In this document: in pieces, positions 48,700 to 61,224 of the stretch | Layout of the letters: each line of letters begins with the position of its first letter | How positions within the stretch are numbered: position 1 is the first letter of the stretch | Source of the DNA: Saccharum officinarum | Lineage: Eukaryota > Streptophyta > Magnoliopsida > Poales > Poaceae | Length of the DNA: 64,000 nucleotides | NCBI GenBank assembly: GCA_020631735.1 | Contig: CM036170.1 | Location: 69,951,737-70,015,736 of the forward strand | Reading direction: 5' to 3' | Position numbers and translations under genes: made by a program | The notes under the pieces: model-generated | The model's database searches: none | Told to the model about the DNA's origin: nothing | Seen by the model: only the letters and a program-made list of their open reading frames with translations

Positions 48700-50538
48700 A
48701 TGGTGTGGTCGGCTGGGAGGATGGCAATGCGAGGCGCCTCCGCCGCGCTGCTCGTGCTGGCGCTCGTCGCCGCCGTGGCGCGCGCGGAGGACCCCTACCA
48801 CTTCTTCGAGTGGAAGGTGACGTACGGGACGAGGACCATCATGGGGACACCGCAGAAGGTGATCCTCATCAACGACTTGTTCCCCGGGCCTACCATCAAC
48901 TGCACATCCAACAACAACATCGTCATCAATGTCTTCAACATGATCGACCAACCGCTCCTCTTCACCTGGTAAGAGATCGATGCCCACGATCGAGATGCCG
49001 ATGGAGGATTTTGATTGATTGCTCTGTCTGCTACGTGTGTCTGTATGTGCTTCGGCCTGCAGGCACGGCATCCAGCAGAGGAAGAACTCGTGGCAGGACG
49101 GCATGCCGGGCACCATGTGCCCGATCCAGCCCAACACCAACTTCACGTACCACTGGCAGCCCAAGGACCAGATCGGCAGCTTCTTCTATTACCCCAGCAC
49201 CGGCATGCAGCGCGCGGCGGGCGCCTACGGGCTCATCAGCGTCCACAGCCGTGACCTGATCCCGGTCCCCTTCGACACGCCGGCCGACGACTTCCCTGTC
49301 CTGGTCGGCGACTGGTACACCAAGGACCACGCCGTCCTGGCCAAGAACCTTGACTCCGGCAAGGGGATCGGCCGGCCCTCGGGTCTGGTCATCAACGGCA
49401 AGAACGAGAAGGACGCGTCGAACCCGCCCATGTACAACGTGGAGGCCGGCAAGACGTACCGGTTCCGCGTCTGCAACGTGGGCATCAAGGCGTCCTTCAA
49501 CATCCGCATCCAGAACCACATCATGAAGCTGGTGGAGATGGAGGGGTCCCACACCATGCAGAACGACTACGACTCGCTGGACCTCCACATCGGGCAGTGC
49601 CTGTCGTTCCTGGTCACCGCCGACCAGAAGCCCGGCGACTACCTGCTGGTGGCGTCCACCCGGTTCATCAAGGAGGTGAGCAGCACCACGGCGGCGATCC
49701 GCTACAAGGGGTCCAGCGCGCCGCCCCCCGCGAAGCTGCCGGAGAGCCCCAGCGGGTGGGCGTGGTCCATCAACCAGGCCAGGTCCTTCCGCTGGAACCT
49801 GACGGCGAGCGCGGCGCGGCCCAACCCGCAGGGGTCGTACCACTACGGGCAGATTAACATCACCCGCACCATCAAGCTCGGCATGGGCCGCGGCAAGGTG
49901 GATGGCAAGGAGCGGTTCGGCTTCAACGGCGTGTCGCACGTGGACCCGGAGACCCCCGTGAAGCTGGCCGAGTACTTCAACGCCACCGACGGGGTGTTCC
50001 AGTACGACCTCATCGGCGACGTGCCGCCCGCCAAGTCCGCGCCCACCAAGATGGCTCCCAACGTCATCCGCGCTGAGTTCCGCACCTTCATCGAGGTGGT
50101 CTTCGAGAACCCCGAGAAGAGCATCGACACCATCCACATCGACGGCTACGCATTCTTCGCCGTCGGGTACGCCTTTTAATGAAGCTAGCTAGTGCTCCTG
50201 TATGTCGCTCGATATTACCTCCGTGTGCATGCAGCATGGGGCCGGGCAAATGGACGCCGTCGTCTCGGAGTACGTACAACCTCCTGGACACGGTGAGCCG
50301 GCACACGATCCAGGTGTACCCGAGGTCGTGGACGGCGGTGATGATGACGTTCGACAACGCGGGCATGTGGAGTATCCGGTCCAACATCTGGGAGAGGAAT
50401 TACCTGGGCGAGCAGCTGTACGTGAGCGTCATCTCGCCGGAGCGGTCGCTCAGGGACGAGTACAACATGCCAGAGACCAGCCTCCGCTGCGGCAAGGTCG
50501 TCGGCCTGCCAATGCCGCCGTCCTACCTCTCCGTCTAG
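48700..50538 (+). CDS. SKU5-similar (SKS) multicopper-oxidase-like protein
   Basis: Three exons (48700-48968, 49063-50166, 50235-50538) give 558 residues. An in-frame ATG at 48721 with a good context (A at -3, G at +4) would give 551. A signal peptide (AALLVLALVAAVARA) precedes DPYHFFEWKVTYGT, the start of the first cupredoxin domain, and the three-domain ascorbate-oxidase fold follows. Most copper ligands are absent. WHGIQQ keeps a single His of the first pair, YHWQPKDQIGSFFYYPS replaces the HAH-type motif, and NAGMWSIRSNIWERNYLG replaces the C-terminal HCHxxxH motif. This is the pattern of the SKU5/BP10 group, extracellular glycoproteins of wall and pollen-tube growth whose biochemistry is unclear. 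N-glycosylation sites (NCT, NFT, NLT, NIT) are visible. There is no hydrophobic tail for a GPI anchor, unlike SKU5 itself. GC content is high throughout. Confidence 0.93.
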
Positions 50539-51120
50539 AGCATCGGCCGGTTTCCCTTCATCACGATGGCCGCGCACGGTGCTGTATACAAAGGAGTAAT
50601 TTGTCCCCCTCGTTTATTCTCGTCCCGTCGTCGTCCGGTTCATTTTCGCTTCCGAGGAATAATAATCAAAACAAAAAAGGGGCTCAAGACTTCATCAGTG
50701 TGGGCACCAGTCACTCGCTCACTACCAGGGGCGACCATGGAAAGAGGCGATGATGGCCAGCTGCATGCATGCATGCGGATTGCGGATGCATGTGTAAGTA
50801 AACACCTCGAGATCAGACGCCGTCTCGTCTCGAAGCATTGTAGGAGTTAAGTATATGATGATTGATTGATGATATATATAAGCCTGTCTATCTAATAAGT
50901 CCCTCAGCCAAAATTGTTCTTTATATTATGTATATGTACATGCATATGTCTCCTGATTCAACTTTGATGTTTATTATCTTTCGCTTAATTTCGTACTGAA
51001 CTTTGTGTAAGTTGATATATATATATATATGGATCAATAGATTACTGTAATCACTATATACCATGGCTTCCAGTTCCAGCTGATTAAAAAAGAGAGAGAG
51101 CATCCGTGACCATGTAATTC
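50539..51120. other. 3' flank of the SKS gene
   Basis: Likely 3' UTR and terminator sequence, with a (TGCA)n run at about 50760-50776 and a (TA)n run at about 51016-51031. No gene. Confidence 0.5.
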
Positions 51121-52060
51121 AGGGCATGTTTGGTTGTCGGCCACACTTTGCCACGCCTAAGGTTAAGTATTTGCCACACCGTGGCTTGCCACATTCTGTG
51201 ACAAAATTGAATTGTTTGGTTTGTTACTAATGGGCTGTTTGGTTGGCTGTCACACGCCGCCACACCTAAGGTTAGGCTTGCCACAGGTAGTTAGGTAGGT
51301 GTTTGGTTGAGCACTCACGTTAGGCTCGCCACAGCCTCGCCACAGCCGAGAGAAGCACTCGCCACACTTTTTTGCGCCAGATGTGTGGCGGACGTTTCTT
51401 CCGCCTCCGCCACGAACTATGCCGCCACACCTCCTGCTCCACGGACACACCGTCGACGCGCAGCTCCTGTCTGGCCATGCTCGCCCTGGTTGCGCCGCGG
51501 AAGGATGGAGGCAGGCGACGAGCGCGGCAGACATGGTCCGGGGAGGCGCACGCGGTGAAGGAGGCTGCACCGCCGGTGAGCACAGCTGTGATGGGAAGGC
51601 GCGCTTGGTGGACGGGACGCGAAGCACGAGGCCGTCGGGGCGCCGGGACAGGCGAGCGCCGGTGCGTGGCCATTGGGCTGCCGGGGACGCGCGAGCGTGC
51701 GGCCGTCAGGCCGCTTGGGCACATCGCGTGGCCATCGCGAAGAAGATAAGCTTGTGCGAACAGCGAACGGACGAAGAAGATAAGGTTGTGGGTTGTGCCT
51801 TGTGCGTCCGTGGGTGCGGTGGATGTGGGTGGAGAGAGAACAGATGGAAAACTAAAATAAGTGAAAAACAAGAAAAGAAATAAAATAAAAAAAATAGAAG
51901 GGTATTCTAAACCACTAATTATCTATTAGTCTTAATTTTTATGTTTATTCTTGGCTCATTCGAAACATCGTATAAATTTGTTATATAAACCATAGTATGT
52001 GGTAATTTTGTTAAACTTTTGTGGCAACCATCCAAACAGCAGCCACACAAATTGTGCCAC
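51121..52060. repeat. Stacked MITE-like ends around a GC-rich insert
   Basis: Three starts of one family follow each other: 'catgtttggttgtcggccac' at 51125, 'ctgtttggttggctgtcaca' at 51235 and 'ggtgtttggttgagcactca' at 51299. The inverted end 'ggcaaccatccaaacagcag' is at 52023. Between them lies a GC-rich block (51370-51870) open in several frames on both strands, with no recognised protein. It may be captured genomic sequence. Confidence 0.5.
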
Positions 52061-52299
52061 GGTTTCAGTTTACAGTACACGTATAAAAGAACCCTCACAT
52101 ACTAACATCCTGAGTCCTAAATCCTACCTAAAGCAGCTGGTAGGTTAAAGTGTGCCTCACCAGCAACACACCAAAGCATCTCATGGCCCCTACACGCTAA
52201 CTATTGACGTCCGTGCTGCAATTCTCTTATGCTGCCAGAAGATACATGATGCACCAAAGTTAGACAGGAACAGTACGTTTGTTTTAAAATTAGTGTGCT

Positions 52300-53368
52300 C
52301 TGGAAATCAGTGACGAATCTAGGATTTTAACTTAGGGTATGCCACCCAAAAAAATTCATATCCACTTCGTAAATCCATTTTAGCAATTTAGTAATATTTG
52401 TAAAATTAACAACGTGATTCAGTATATATGCACTAAGTAACATGATAAGGCTTAAATTCATGGACTAAGTTGAAACCATCCACTAAATACAATATAGTAC
52501 AAATATAAATAGTTCGAAAGCCATACCGATAATTAAAATGTAGGCATATGCTATTTTTCTGGACTATTTTATTTGAAGTTTTCGAAGAGACATAAATGTC
52601 TTATTATATCATCTTCATTAACTTCAAAGAAAATTTTTCGCTCAATAAAAATAACTAGACAATCATAACACAATGTTAAATAATTAAACAATTTGTTATT
52701 GATGATGTTAGCAAATACTTCCTCCGTTTCAAACTATAAGATGTTGCTTTTCTAAAACCATAGCTTTTGCTATGCACCTAGACATATATTATACCTAGAT
52801 ACGTAGTATAAGTTATGAATCTAGCAAAATGTCTTATAATTTGGGATGAAGTAGCTACAAAAGTAGACAATAATTTTGTATACGAAGCGAAGGTTAGAAG
52901 ATTAAATTTTACCTGAGAACAATAGCAAAGTCTCTGGTCGTGCAAACTGAAACTGTAACTGTACACGAGTAGTTGATTGGAGGGCAGCAGGCCAGAGGAC
53001 AGACCAGAGGACAGAGGGCACCGGCCACCAGGACTAGGGCGTCCCTACCGCGTCGGGCGTCGGCGTTAGGGCGGCGGCGTGTTTCGATCTCAGCTCCGAT
53101 CGACGGATAGAGATTAGAATACGCGAAGCCAAAGGGAACACGTGTACGTACTGAGATATGAGGAGAGCCTTGCCGCATGGGCCGCGTCCTGGGCCTTGTG
53201 GCTTGCGCTTCCGTGATGGATGGTAAGATCGGTGATCCAGTGACTTTTTTTCTTTTTTATATATATGAATACATATATAATACGTATATTATATTGGCTG
53301 CTTGCCGGACAGACAGGGTATGCCGGGGCATACCCGGCATACCCTGTGGCTCCGCCACTGCTGGAAAT
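52300..53368. mobile_element. hAT-like non-autonomous element with 8-bp TSD
   Basis: CTGGAAAT occurs directly on both sides (52300-52307 and 53361-53368) of a 1,053-bp element. Its termini are inverted: CAGTGACGAATCTAGGA against GTGGCTCCGCCACTG. The CAGTGGCGGA-type terminus and the 8-bp duplication indicate hAT. 'agggtatgcc' words near both ends are subterminal repeats. No transposase was seen. A Stowaway-like MITE is nested at 52722-52854. Confidence 0.87.
52722..52854. mobile_element. Stowaway-like MITE nested in the hAT-like element
   Basis: The ends 'cttcctccgtttcaaactat' and 'cttataatttgggatgaagt' are inverted complements. The family resembles the MITE at 2714-2864: both contain 'cacctagacata' or 'atctagacata', and 'gtcttataattt'. 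Confidence 0.7.
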
Positions 53369-53999
53369 CACAAATCCACAGTGCAAATTAGTGAACCTTG
53401 TTAGATTCGTCTCTACAGCTCAGTGACAGTCCTTGAACTAATCATAGACCATCCGCCACCTCTAGGATGTCTCTATAGAAACTTAAGGCGTGTTTGGTTA
53501 TGACCTCGTCTAGCACTACCATAGTAAATATTTTCAGTCAACCGAAAATTAATGATTACCCGAGGCGAGCACCCAACTGTCTTCGTGTACTCATCACTGC
53601 TAATCACAACCAACAGAGATGGTGCAAATGCTTGCCTCTGAAAATCAAATAAAAACAAAAAAAGGGCAACTGAGCTCGGCATGGGAGCGTGCCTCCCTTG
53701 GTGAAGCCGCCGAGGAGCACGCCACCACATCCACAAGCAGCCCGCCCATGTGCCACCTTGGTGAAGCCGCCGCAGCTCGTCGCTGCATCCGCGAGGAGTC
53801 CACCATGGATCCACCGAGGTAGGTGGGGTGACCGCCGCCGCACATCCATTAGAGGCAACGTGACCTCTGCCATGCGTGGATGTCACTGGCCCCCACCTCT
53901 GAGCACGAATCTTGCCACCACTGGGGAACACGTACATTTAGAAGTCTGCAGCAGCTCTTTTGGATACTCCATATCATCAGCTTTTACTGATAATGGCTA
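53369..53999. other. Spacer with a GC-rich, Pro/Ala-coding block; no supported gene
   Basis: Between 53670 and 53930 several frames are open and the phrase 'cttggtgaagccgccg' occurs twice (about 53697 and 53757). No domain was recognised and the reading is similar on both strands, so I do not call a gene. Confidence 0.45.
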
Positions 54000-54140
54000 G
54001 GGCTTTGTTTGGATATACATGTATTTATCTCAATCCACATGGGTTGAAGTGAATTAAAGTGAAATTAAATTAAATTTTATTCCATTCCACTCCAATACAT
54101 GTGGATTAAGATGGATACGCATGCATCCAAACCAGGCCTA
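54000..54140. mobile_element. MITE-like foldback
   Basis: The ends 'ggctttgtttggatatacat' and 'atgcatccaaaccaggcc' are inverted. The interior 'ccacatgggtt' and 'acatgtggat' words are also inverted. Confidence 0.75.
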
Positions 54141-57100
54141 GAGGGGTGGTGGACATAACAAGAATTAGATGACCACATGTCATATTTAGCAAGTGTGGTA
54201 AAATAATGATATGTATAGGTTCAAAACAAGGATAAGCTCATGGTTGACTGCGGCAAACAATTTAGTTTTCAATTTTTATTAAAATATGATTACTAAAGTT
54301 TTAAGTAATTCCCAAACAACATTAACATTAACATATATAAAAACATAATCATAATATAAGTATCAGATTATTAATCATTCAAATTTATTAATCGTGTGAA
54401 GGCTAGACCACTCTTGACCATGAACACGTCTGCTATAATAGTTTTAACACTTTATATAGATTGTATACTTGACCCAAAAGTCGAAATTCTCGTATGTCTT
54501 GGGCTGCTTGGGCTGCGACCCCAGTTACCAACTTCCAAGGAGAGTCAACAGGTTCTCCCAACGAGGCCTTTTTTCTTATCATATATTGCTCGTATCCATA
54601 AAAGAATGCAATTCTCATTTTACAAGAAGTCAAATAATTTAAGTTTTGATTGAATTTATAAAAAGGTAAAAATATTTATAATACAATATAAGTACCATTA
54701 GATAAATTGTGAAATTTATTTTTGTAGTAAACTTTATCGGAGACAAAGATGTTAATACTGTTTGTTACAAGCTTGATCAAAGTTCTCCTAGGTTGATTGA
54801 CACAAATCTCATAATTACATCCTTTTGTGAACGGAGGGAGTAGATATATTAGTCAAAGAAAAAGTCTAAATTACTCCCCTTAGATTTAGCACATGTACAG
54901 ATAACCTCTCTAAACTAACACTTGGTTTAATTAACTCCCTCTAACTATCTCAGTTGGTCTAGTTTACCCCTTAATATGATTTGTTATTGTCGTTTCTTGA
55001 CATATAAGTTGAGTTTTAATATCAAACTTTGTGATGTGATCGAGAACATCAAAAGTTACATTAGAAAATATATATCTTCATTTTTTTCCACCATTTTGAT
55101 AGCTTAGGAAATTTAATAATAATAAATTAACACTTGAGATACAATAGCGTACAAAACATAATGATATAAAATTCATAATGCATTTTTCTAATACAAAATA
55201 CAGTGTCCTTTATCACCTCACAGATTTTGAAACTAAAATACAATTTGTGCATAGAGAAACAAAAAATAAAAATATTTCTAAGGTGTAAATTGGACCAACT
55301 TAAATAGTTGAATGGAGTAAATTGAACCAAATGTTAGTTTATGGGTTATCTGGACAGATGCCAAATTTGGAGGGAGCAGCAGTGTGGAATTTTTTTCTTA
55401 GTATAACATTCATGCATGGTTGTATAGACATAGTCTTGTCATCGATATAGAGTAAGTAGGTTTGTCAGCAATGCTTGCTAATTGAATGCAAGTTTAGGGC
55501 ATGTACAACGGGTCTCTTTAAGTCCTTCTCTATGATGTAAATTTTGCAAAAAAAAAAACACCCCGTCGATGTTTGGAAACGGGGTTGGCGAGACGACGGG
55601 AAAGTCTCGTTGCCCAAGGCTGAGCCGCCGTCTCCAGCACCGTTGTACGGGGCGCTAGCGTCCACAAAAATCTCACAATTATAAGTTTATAACATATGAT
55701 TATATTGATGGTTTTTAAAAAAATGTAATTGCGTTCATCTTATATAGGCTTGATTCGTTTTCTATCAAATAGCAAACACAACGGTGTACAAAATGTCATT
55801 CGTGGTTGATCTTAGATACATGCAAAGCATTTAGCCGTCTGTATGCCAAATTCGAAACTCTTATAGATGACTCCGTTTGTGGGTTGATCCTGCCCTTAGG
55901 AATGTAGTGTATACACCCATGGATGAGATAGTGCAAGAGAAAATGAGCATGTTGTGTATTCCTGCTTATTCCCCGGCATACCCGCGGGTTTGCCAGAAAA
56001 GAAAAGAAAAACAGGACAAAAGCAACAACGCCAACTTCTAACCGAGCTCCAATTGAAGAAAGCTACGCAGATGTCACTGTCAAGTTGAAACGGAACACCG
56101 ATTTGGATTCCGAGAAACTGATGGTCGCTTGCGGCGGCATCAGTATCTTTGACTAGGGGCGCACCGTCGGCCGACGTGCTGGTGCAGGATACCGCGCCGA
56201 CAAGGGTAACTTAAAGTCCCCCTGTCCAGTCAACAGCTGAATGCATGCCTGATGAATGCCGGAGTGGAACTTCTACCATATTGTCCATATACCTACCATA
56301 TACGTAATGCCAGTACGCCACACGATCCAAGACAGGTTGCGGTGTAGATCATGCAAAACTGGAATGCCAGACAGTGGATTATGCCATCTCCGTTTCGAAC
56401 ACCAGAATTTTTTTTTTCTAAATTCTATATTTTTTAGTGAAATTAAACTCATTCTTTATGTGCATATAAAATTTCTACGTTTCAAACAGCCAAGGAGGCT
56501 TTAAGAGAGATTTCTTAAAGGTTAGAGCATGAACAGTAAGAGCGAATGAAACTGCGAGTGCGCGTGCATCTCCTCTGTGTGGAATGATCTGAAAAATGAC
56601 ATCATACTTTTTTTCGAGGACTAGAGAATGACGCCCAAGATCGCGGTACGTTTACACTTCAGGACTCCACAGCAAATTATCGATCTTTGGGGTGTTTTTC
56701 GTCAGATGCAATTCCACAAGATTCACAGTTCATGTGTTGACGAGTTTCCTTCTTCAGTGTACACCGCAATTTGTAATTCTGTATCTGTAAATGTAGGACC
56801 GCATTTGTACGCACAACGCACTACGGCTACGCAGCCACGATGAGAATGGCCTTTACACTTACACGTGCTGGCTTGTAGTGCTTCTGAAACTTAGCTATCA
56901 ACCCTCAGATTCGTTTCCAAGTACATTCTAAAGGCACGTGATTCAAATATAGGTCTCTAATTAGGATCATATTAGTTACCAACAAATGAGTTTTCATATA
57001 AGATATATATAAAGCTAATAAGTCACAATGAAACAGTATATTAGTAGAGACTGCAGAATTATGCAGTTCTGGGTAGTGAGTAAGCTTCCAGCCATGCAGA

Positions 57101-57296
57101 TGAGCTTGCCTTTCAACTATCAGGTGCTTGTGCTTCAGCATCGCTACAAAAAGGATTATACTGACCTACACATTTGCATAGGAGAAGACCGTGGAAAAGG
57201 TATCTCACAAGTGCAAGAAACACCGCTTACTTTTGCTAGTAGGGATCATTTCTCCCACAGAATGAGATGAGTAACGAAGCAATGGTGAATTGTTTG
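54141..57296. other. AT-rich spacer before MCU, no supported gene
   Basis: Only short ORFs were found. The right end of a Stowaway-like element ('gaacggagggagta') lies at about 54829-54842. A MITE-like foldback at about 55498-55655 has ends 'gggcatgtacaacgggtc' and 'accgttgtacggggc'. The segment next to 57297 should hold the MCU 3' UTR. Confidence 0.5.
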
Positions 57297-59945
57297 TCAT
57301 TTGTGAATGGATAGCTCATGGAGATGAGCCATGTCAGGGTTGGTCGTGCCGCATGCCTTCTCCAGGGGATCCTTGCAGCGCCTCCGGAGCTCAAGGTACT
57401 TGTCCAGGTTGAAGTTCTGCCTCTGGATCAGCTTCCTCTGCCGAGACTCAAACATCCTCTCCATGAAGTCTCGGTAGGTTGGGTCCCTTGATGTGATGAG
57501 GAAGTATGCGTATCCCACAACCAGGCCTGTCGTGGTCGTGAAGAACGTGATGGGCTCCATGACGTCCCACGAGAACTCCCAGAACGTGAGCCTGAAGAAG
57601 AGGCCCACCTGGGTGATCAAGAAACCCAGACCAGACCAGAGGATGCGCCGGACCTGTTTGTGTGCAAGCTTGTTGATGTCTTCCAACTGCGCCTGGAGCT
57701 GCTTGAGCTCTTCCTTCCCCGGATCATTCTCAGGTGTCAGTGCAAGGGGCATAGCTTTCCTTACAAGATCCACAATCTGTATAAAACAAGAGGTATTAGC
57801 ATCAAACAAAGGTAAGTATAAGCTAATGTATGTGAAGACCCCACAAGACACCAAATATGAACCTATATTGATTTGAACCAGTTGAGAAATTTAGATGGGA
57901 AAAATTCAGCATGTGGATATGCCACACTCCTAATCTGTATTTCAGTTTTCTACACCATGTATCACTGAAATGTTCACATGTCAAAAAGACATGGATTGAC
58001 AATATCCTGAAAAATCAACTTACAACGTGGCCTATTCTAAAATGGAAGAATTTGATCATAAGAAAAATAATGTGCAACAAATATGCAAGAGTGTACATCC
58101 ACTTCAAACACAAAATGTGGAACATAATGGGAAGTAAACATGATTTAAGAGTATAGTAGAAGATCCTCTAGCTTCATGCTTTTGTTCCAAATGTTCAATA
58201 GTACAGCACCATCAACTTGAATGAGGAATGGTAGTTACAAAATTCGCTGATATGTCCCAAAGTACAGCTTGCAACAAGGCTCCAAATTGTACATCATGTT
58301 ACTGAATAAAGTGAGAGTCACGCATAACTATTATGATACTATTTAAACCAAAAAAAACATAGGACAAGCATTGTGAAAAGCAACCGACTTTGAAGTTAGC
58401 TGTCCTTCTCACCAGACACCCACTATAACTTTTGCTACCGCACTATCGAAGGACAGACTTTGCCCGGTAGACTGGTAGCTCGGCCCATCTGTGCAATGCA
58501 CAAAACAAGCAGTCTAGATAATGGACAATGCATCCTATGCCACAAGCCACACGAGATAATGGAAACAGGATAGAGGCAGTGCAAAGGGACAATGGCCTCT
58601 CCAGTGCAATTTGCCAATGACCCATCGTGTACGAGAGGACAAGAGCAAAGTAGAAAAAAAGAAGAGGCACCAATCAGATGCTTTACAAGCGGATGGATTC
58701 CTCCCATGGAAGAAAACCGGATGACTTTTCCACTGGTGTCTGGTGCTGCCGGTGTGAGTGAGCGTGGGCAGCCGAGAGGAGCACGCCGTGAGCCACCAGT
58801 CACGGCCTAGGGGCCGCGGCGTCTACATGCATACCATACCGATCACCTTTTCCCTCCAGAAAGCGCCACCGGCAAGTGGATTGCTACTGGTCTAAACAGT
58901 ACGGCTACGTTCACGATGATTTCAAAGGCCAGTCCCGATCAGTAAGTTGAGAAGGTCGCACGAAGTGCACGATGAATCTTGGTTCTCACCAAACCATTAG
59001 CTTGCCGTCGAATGGCAAATGCAATTCTAACGACTGGATCTATAATCCGCAGGTCATGTAACCATGGACCATCGCTTGCACTTGCGGGAAGCTGGGCAAA
59101 CCCCGCAGGCCGCCGCCCGCTGGTCACAAACTCACAATCTGGAACCTTATGGTTGCACGGATCTGTACTTGAGCCGCCCAGCGGCAGAGCCGTGTCCGTG
59201 TGGACGGTGCTTTAGCGACGCAAATTTTTATAGCCGAACAAAATTTTCTAATACCTCAAATAAAAACTACCATGTCCCATTCCTTCCTTGATTACATCGA
59301 AAATGCGTTCCCTAAGATTTCCGGCACCGCCAGCATGGAACCCGGTCATACCTCACCGCACGAGAGAACAATCGACGCACTAACGAACGGAGTCGCCGGC
59401 GGCGAGGGAACCGGATAGAACGCAGCTTAAAATCCGAAAGCCCCCGACGCCCGGAGAACCGAGCCTCGAACGCGGCGATTCTACAGGGATCAGGGAGGGA
59501 TAAGGTGTGGGGGGAGGAGTAGGAGAGGGCGGCAATGCGAGCTGACCTTGTCGGGCTGGAGGTAGACCCTGTCGCGGAAGAGCAGGACGACGCCGGCCTC
59601 GTCGAGCGCGCCCGCGAGCGCGGCGGCCTCGGCGCGCGTCCGGGCCGCGCCGGAGTCCTGGCACGCGCGCAGCAGGTCCGCGTACGGGATCACCTCCCCG
59701 TCCCCGAGCCGCCGCTTGAGCGCCTCCACGTTGGCCAGCCGCATCAGCCGCCTCGCCTCCGCCGCCGTCACCTCCTCCTCGCCCGCGTCCCTCCTCGCCG
59801 CCTCCGGCAGCGACGCGTAGCCGCAGCGCTGCTGCAGCGCGCACGGCGGCGGGACCCACCGGCAGGGCGCGGCGCCGCGCCCGACCGCTGAGGTGGAGGC
59901 CGAGGCGGCGCGGAGGAGGGAGCGGGAGACGCGCCACATTGACAT
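57297..59945 (-). CDS. MCU: Mitochondrial calcium uniporter protein (MCU family, 292 aa)
   Basis: Two exons (59945-59547 and 57776-57297) are joined by a 1,770-bp intron. The N terminus is rich in Arg, Ala and Ser ([17 protein letters not shown]), as expected of a mitochondrial targeting peptide. The matrix domain follows, then a coiled coil (about 153-175, [20 protein letters not shown]). Two membrane helices (about 178-198 and 207-228) flank the pore motif W-DVMEP at 203-208, with the Asp and Glu of the selectivity filter present. The C-terminal helix holds [18 protein letters not shown]. The protein forms a Ca2+ channel in the inner mitochondrial membrane. The first exon is very GC-rich and the second is average, a common grass pattern. 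Length fits the short plant MCU isoforms. Confidence 0.95.
57777..59546 (-). other. MCU intron
   Basis: Donor GT at 59546-59545, acceptor AG at 57778-57777, phase 0. It contains no recognised gene; several ORFs of up to 122 codons are open by chance. Confidence 0.85.
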
Positions 59946-60571
59946 GGGTCGTGTCGGTGCCTATCGACCTCTCTCTTCTATTTCGGATGCTGGTCTGTGG
60001 TCGGTGGAAGGGAGGGGGAGGAGAGATATGGGGGACGAGGTGGTCAAAGCGGGAGGAGGGAAGGAGCGGGAAGCATGGAGAGGAGAGCTGAAAGGGGAAG
60101 GGAAGGCAAGGGCGGCGAAGACGAGAGGAGAGCCAGCCAGGAGGCCGTGTTCGCTTCGCGTGGGGTTTGGTTTATTTTTGGAAGAGGTGGGGCTCCCTTT
60201 CCTTTCTCGTCGGCTCGTCCGCCATGGCTTCTGGGCGGGTTCGGCCTTCCTGTGAACAGAGCGAGGGGCGTTCGGTATCCCGGAAGCTGCTTTCTAGTGT
60301 CATTGTCATCACGCTTTTACGTCGCGTTAAAAATTTATTCACTCACCTATTCAAAAATATGTTTACTTATTAAAAGATTCAGCAAACCTTTTTACAAAGT
60401 TTTGTGAACATACAAGTTATTTCATCACTAATTCTATTTCCATCGCTAATAAAAGGTTGAGCACATATTAAACAAAGTCAATTATGTAATTGTCTAGGGT
60501 GTGCACAAAGAGCCAAACAAAATAGTTTTTGTAGCCATATTGGCAAACTCGGATTTATTCTGTATTGCTAA
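59946..60571. promoter_or_regulatory. MCU leader and promoter region
   Basis: On the MCU coding strand the first 200 bases upstream are pyrimidine-rich (purine-rich on the plus strand, about 60001-60130). No clear TATA box. ORFs here are not convincing. Confidence 0.45.
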
Positions 60572-60891
60572 GGCCCTGTTTGGATCCCTATAGATAATAA
60601 CTATCTGCTGATAACTATCTCATTTGGATCCAAACCAGTACAACTAATTGATTAGCTAATTGTTAGATAATAACTGTCTCACCAGTTTGATCAAATTAGA
60701 TAATAGTAGCTAATAGGTAGAGAAATAACTATCTCATTAAATTAGTGGGGAAATAATTGTCTCATCAATTAGTTGTGTATCCAAATACCTTTCCAGCTAA
60801 TAGTTAGCTATCCAATTGTTAGCCAACTAATATTAGCTATGTGTTACTACCTAGATAACATCTGCTCCAGCTAATAGATCTAAACAGGGCC
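60572..60891. mobile_element. MITE with GGCCCTGTTTGGATC termini (320 bp)
   Basis: It begins ggccctgtttggatc and ends gatctaaacagggcc, a near-perfect inverted repeat. The interior has repeated 'agataataactatctcat' and 'ctaattgttagataataa' words. It is AT-rich with no ORF. The target-site duplication is unclear. Confidence 0.85.
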
Positions 60892-60983
60892 AGCTAAAAG
60901 CGAGAATCCGATATTAATTCATTTTGGAGGACAAACACAGCCAATTCATTGGCCAGGTGCCCTCTGGCCACTGTCCAGGTTGA

Positions 60984-61224
60984 GGCTTAGAGCAAGTATA
61001 ATAATAGGCTGTAAACTGGTTAAATGCTAAGGTGAAGGAGAGAGAGAAGAAGTGGGTTGTAAACTTACAGCTGGTTTGGACATAAGAACCAAGAAACTCT
61101 GTGAGACAGGCAAGTGGGCCATGTATTAACACTGAAGAGCTCGCTGCTATATGTGTGGGCTGATAGAAAGCTACAAGAAACCTTACGACCAGCGAGTCAG
61201 CTGTATTATTAGTCTTGCTCTTAG
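60984..61224. mobile_element. Tourist/PIF-like MITE with TTA target site
   Basis: The ends GAGCAAGTATAATAATA and TATTATTAGTCTTGCTC are inverted repeats flanked by TTA on both sides, the three-base target duplication of PIF/Harbinger elements. Confidence 0.8.

Noticed and set aside
49031..50137. 368-codon ORF on the minus strand
   Set aside because: It is the antisense shadow of the GC-rich SKS exon 2, whose plus-strand translation matches a known family.
51307..51883. ORFs of up to 183 codons on both strands
   Set aside because: They lie inside a MITE-bounded block, are open in many frames, and give no recognisable protein.
59535..59937. ORFs opposite or out of frame to MCU exon 1
   Set aside because: The true frame gives a mitochondrial leader and joins in phase to the MCU pore exon; the others are GC-rich shadows.
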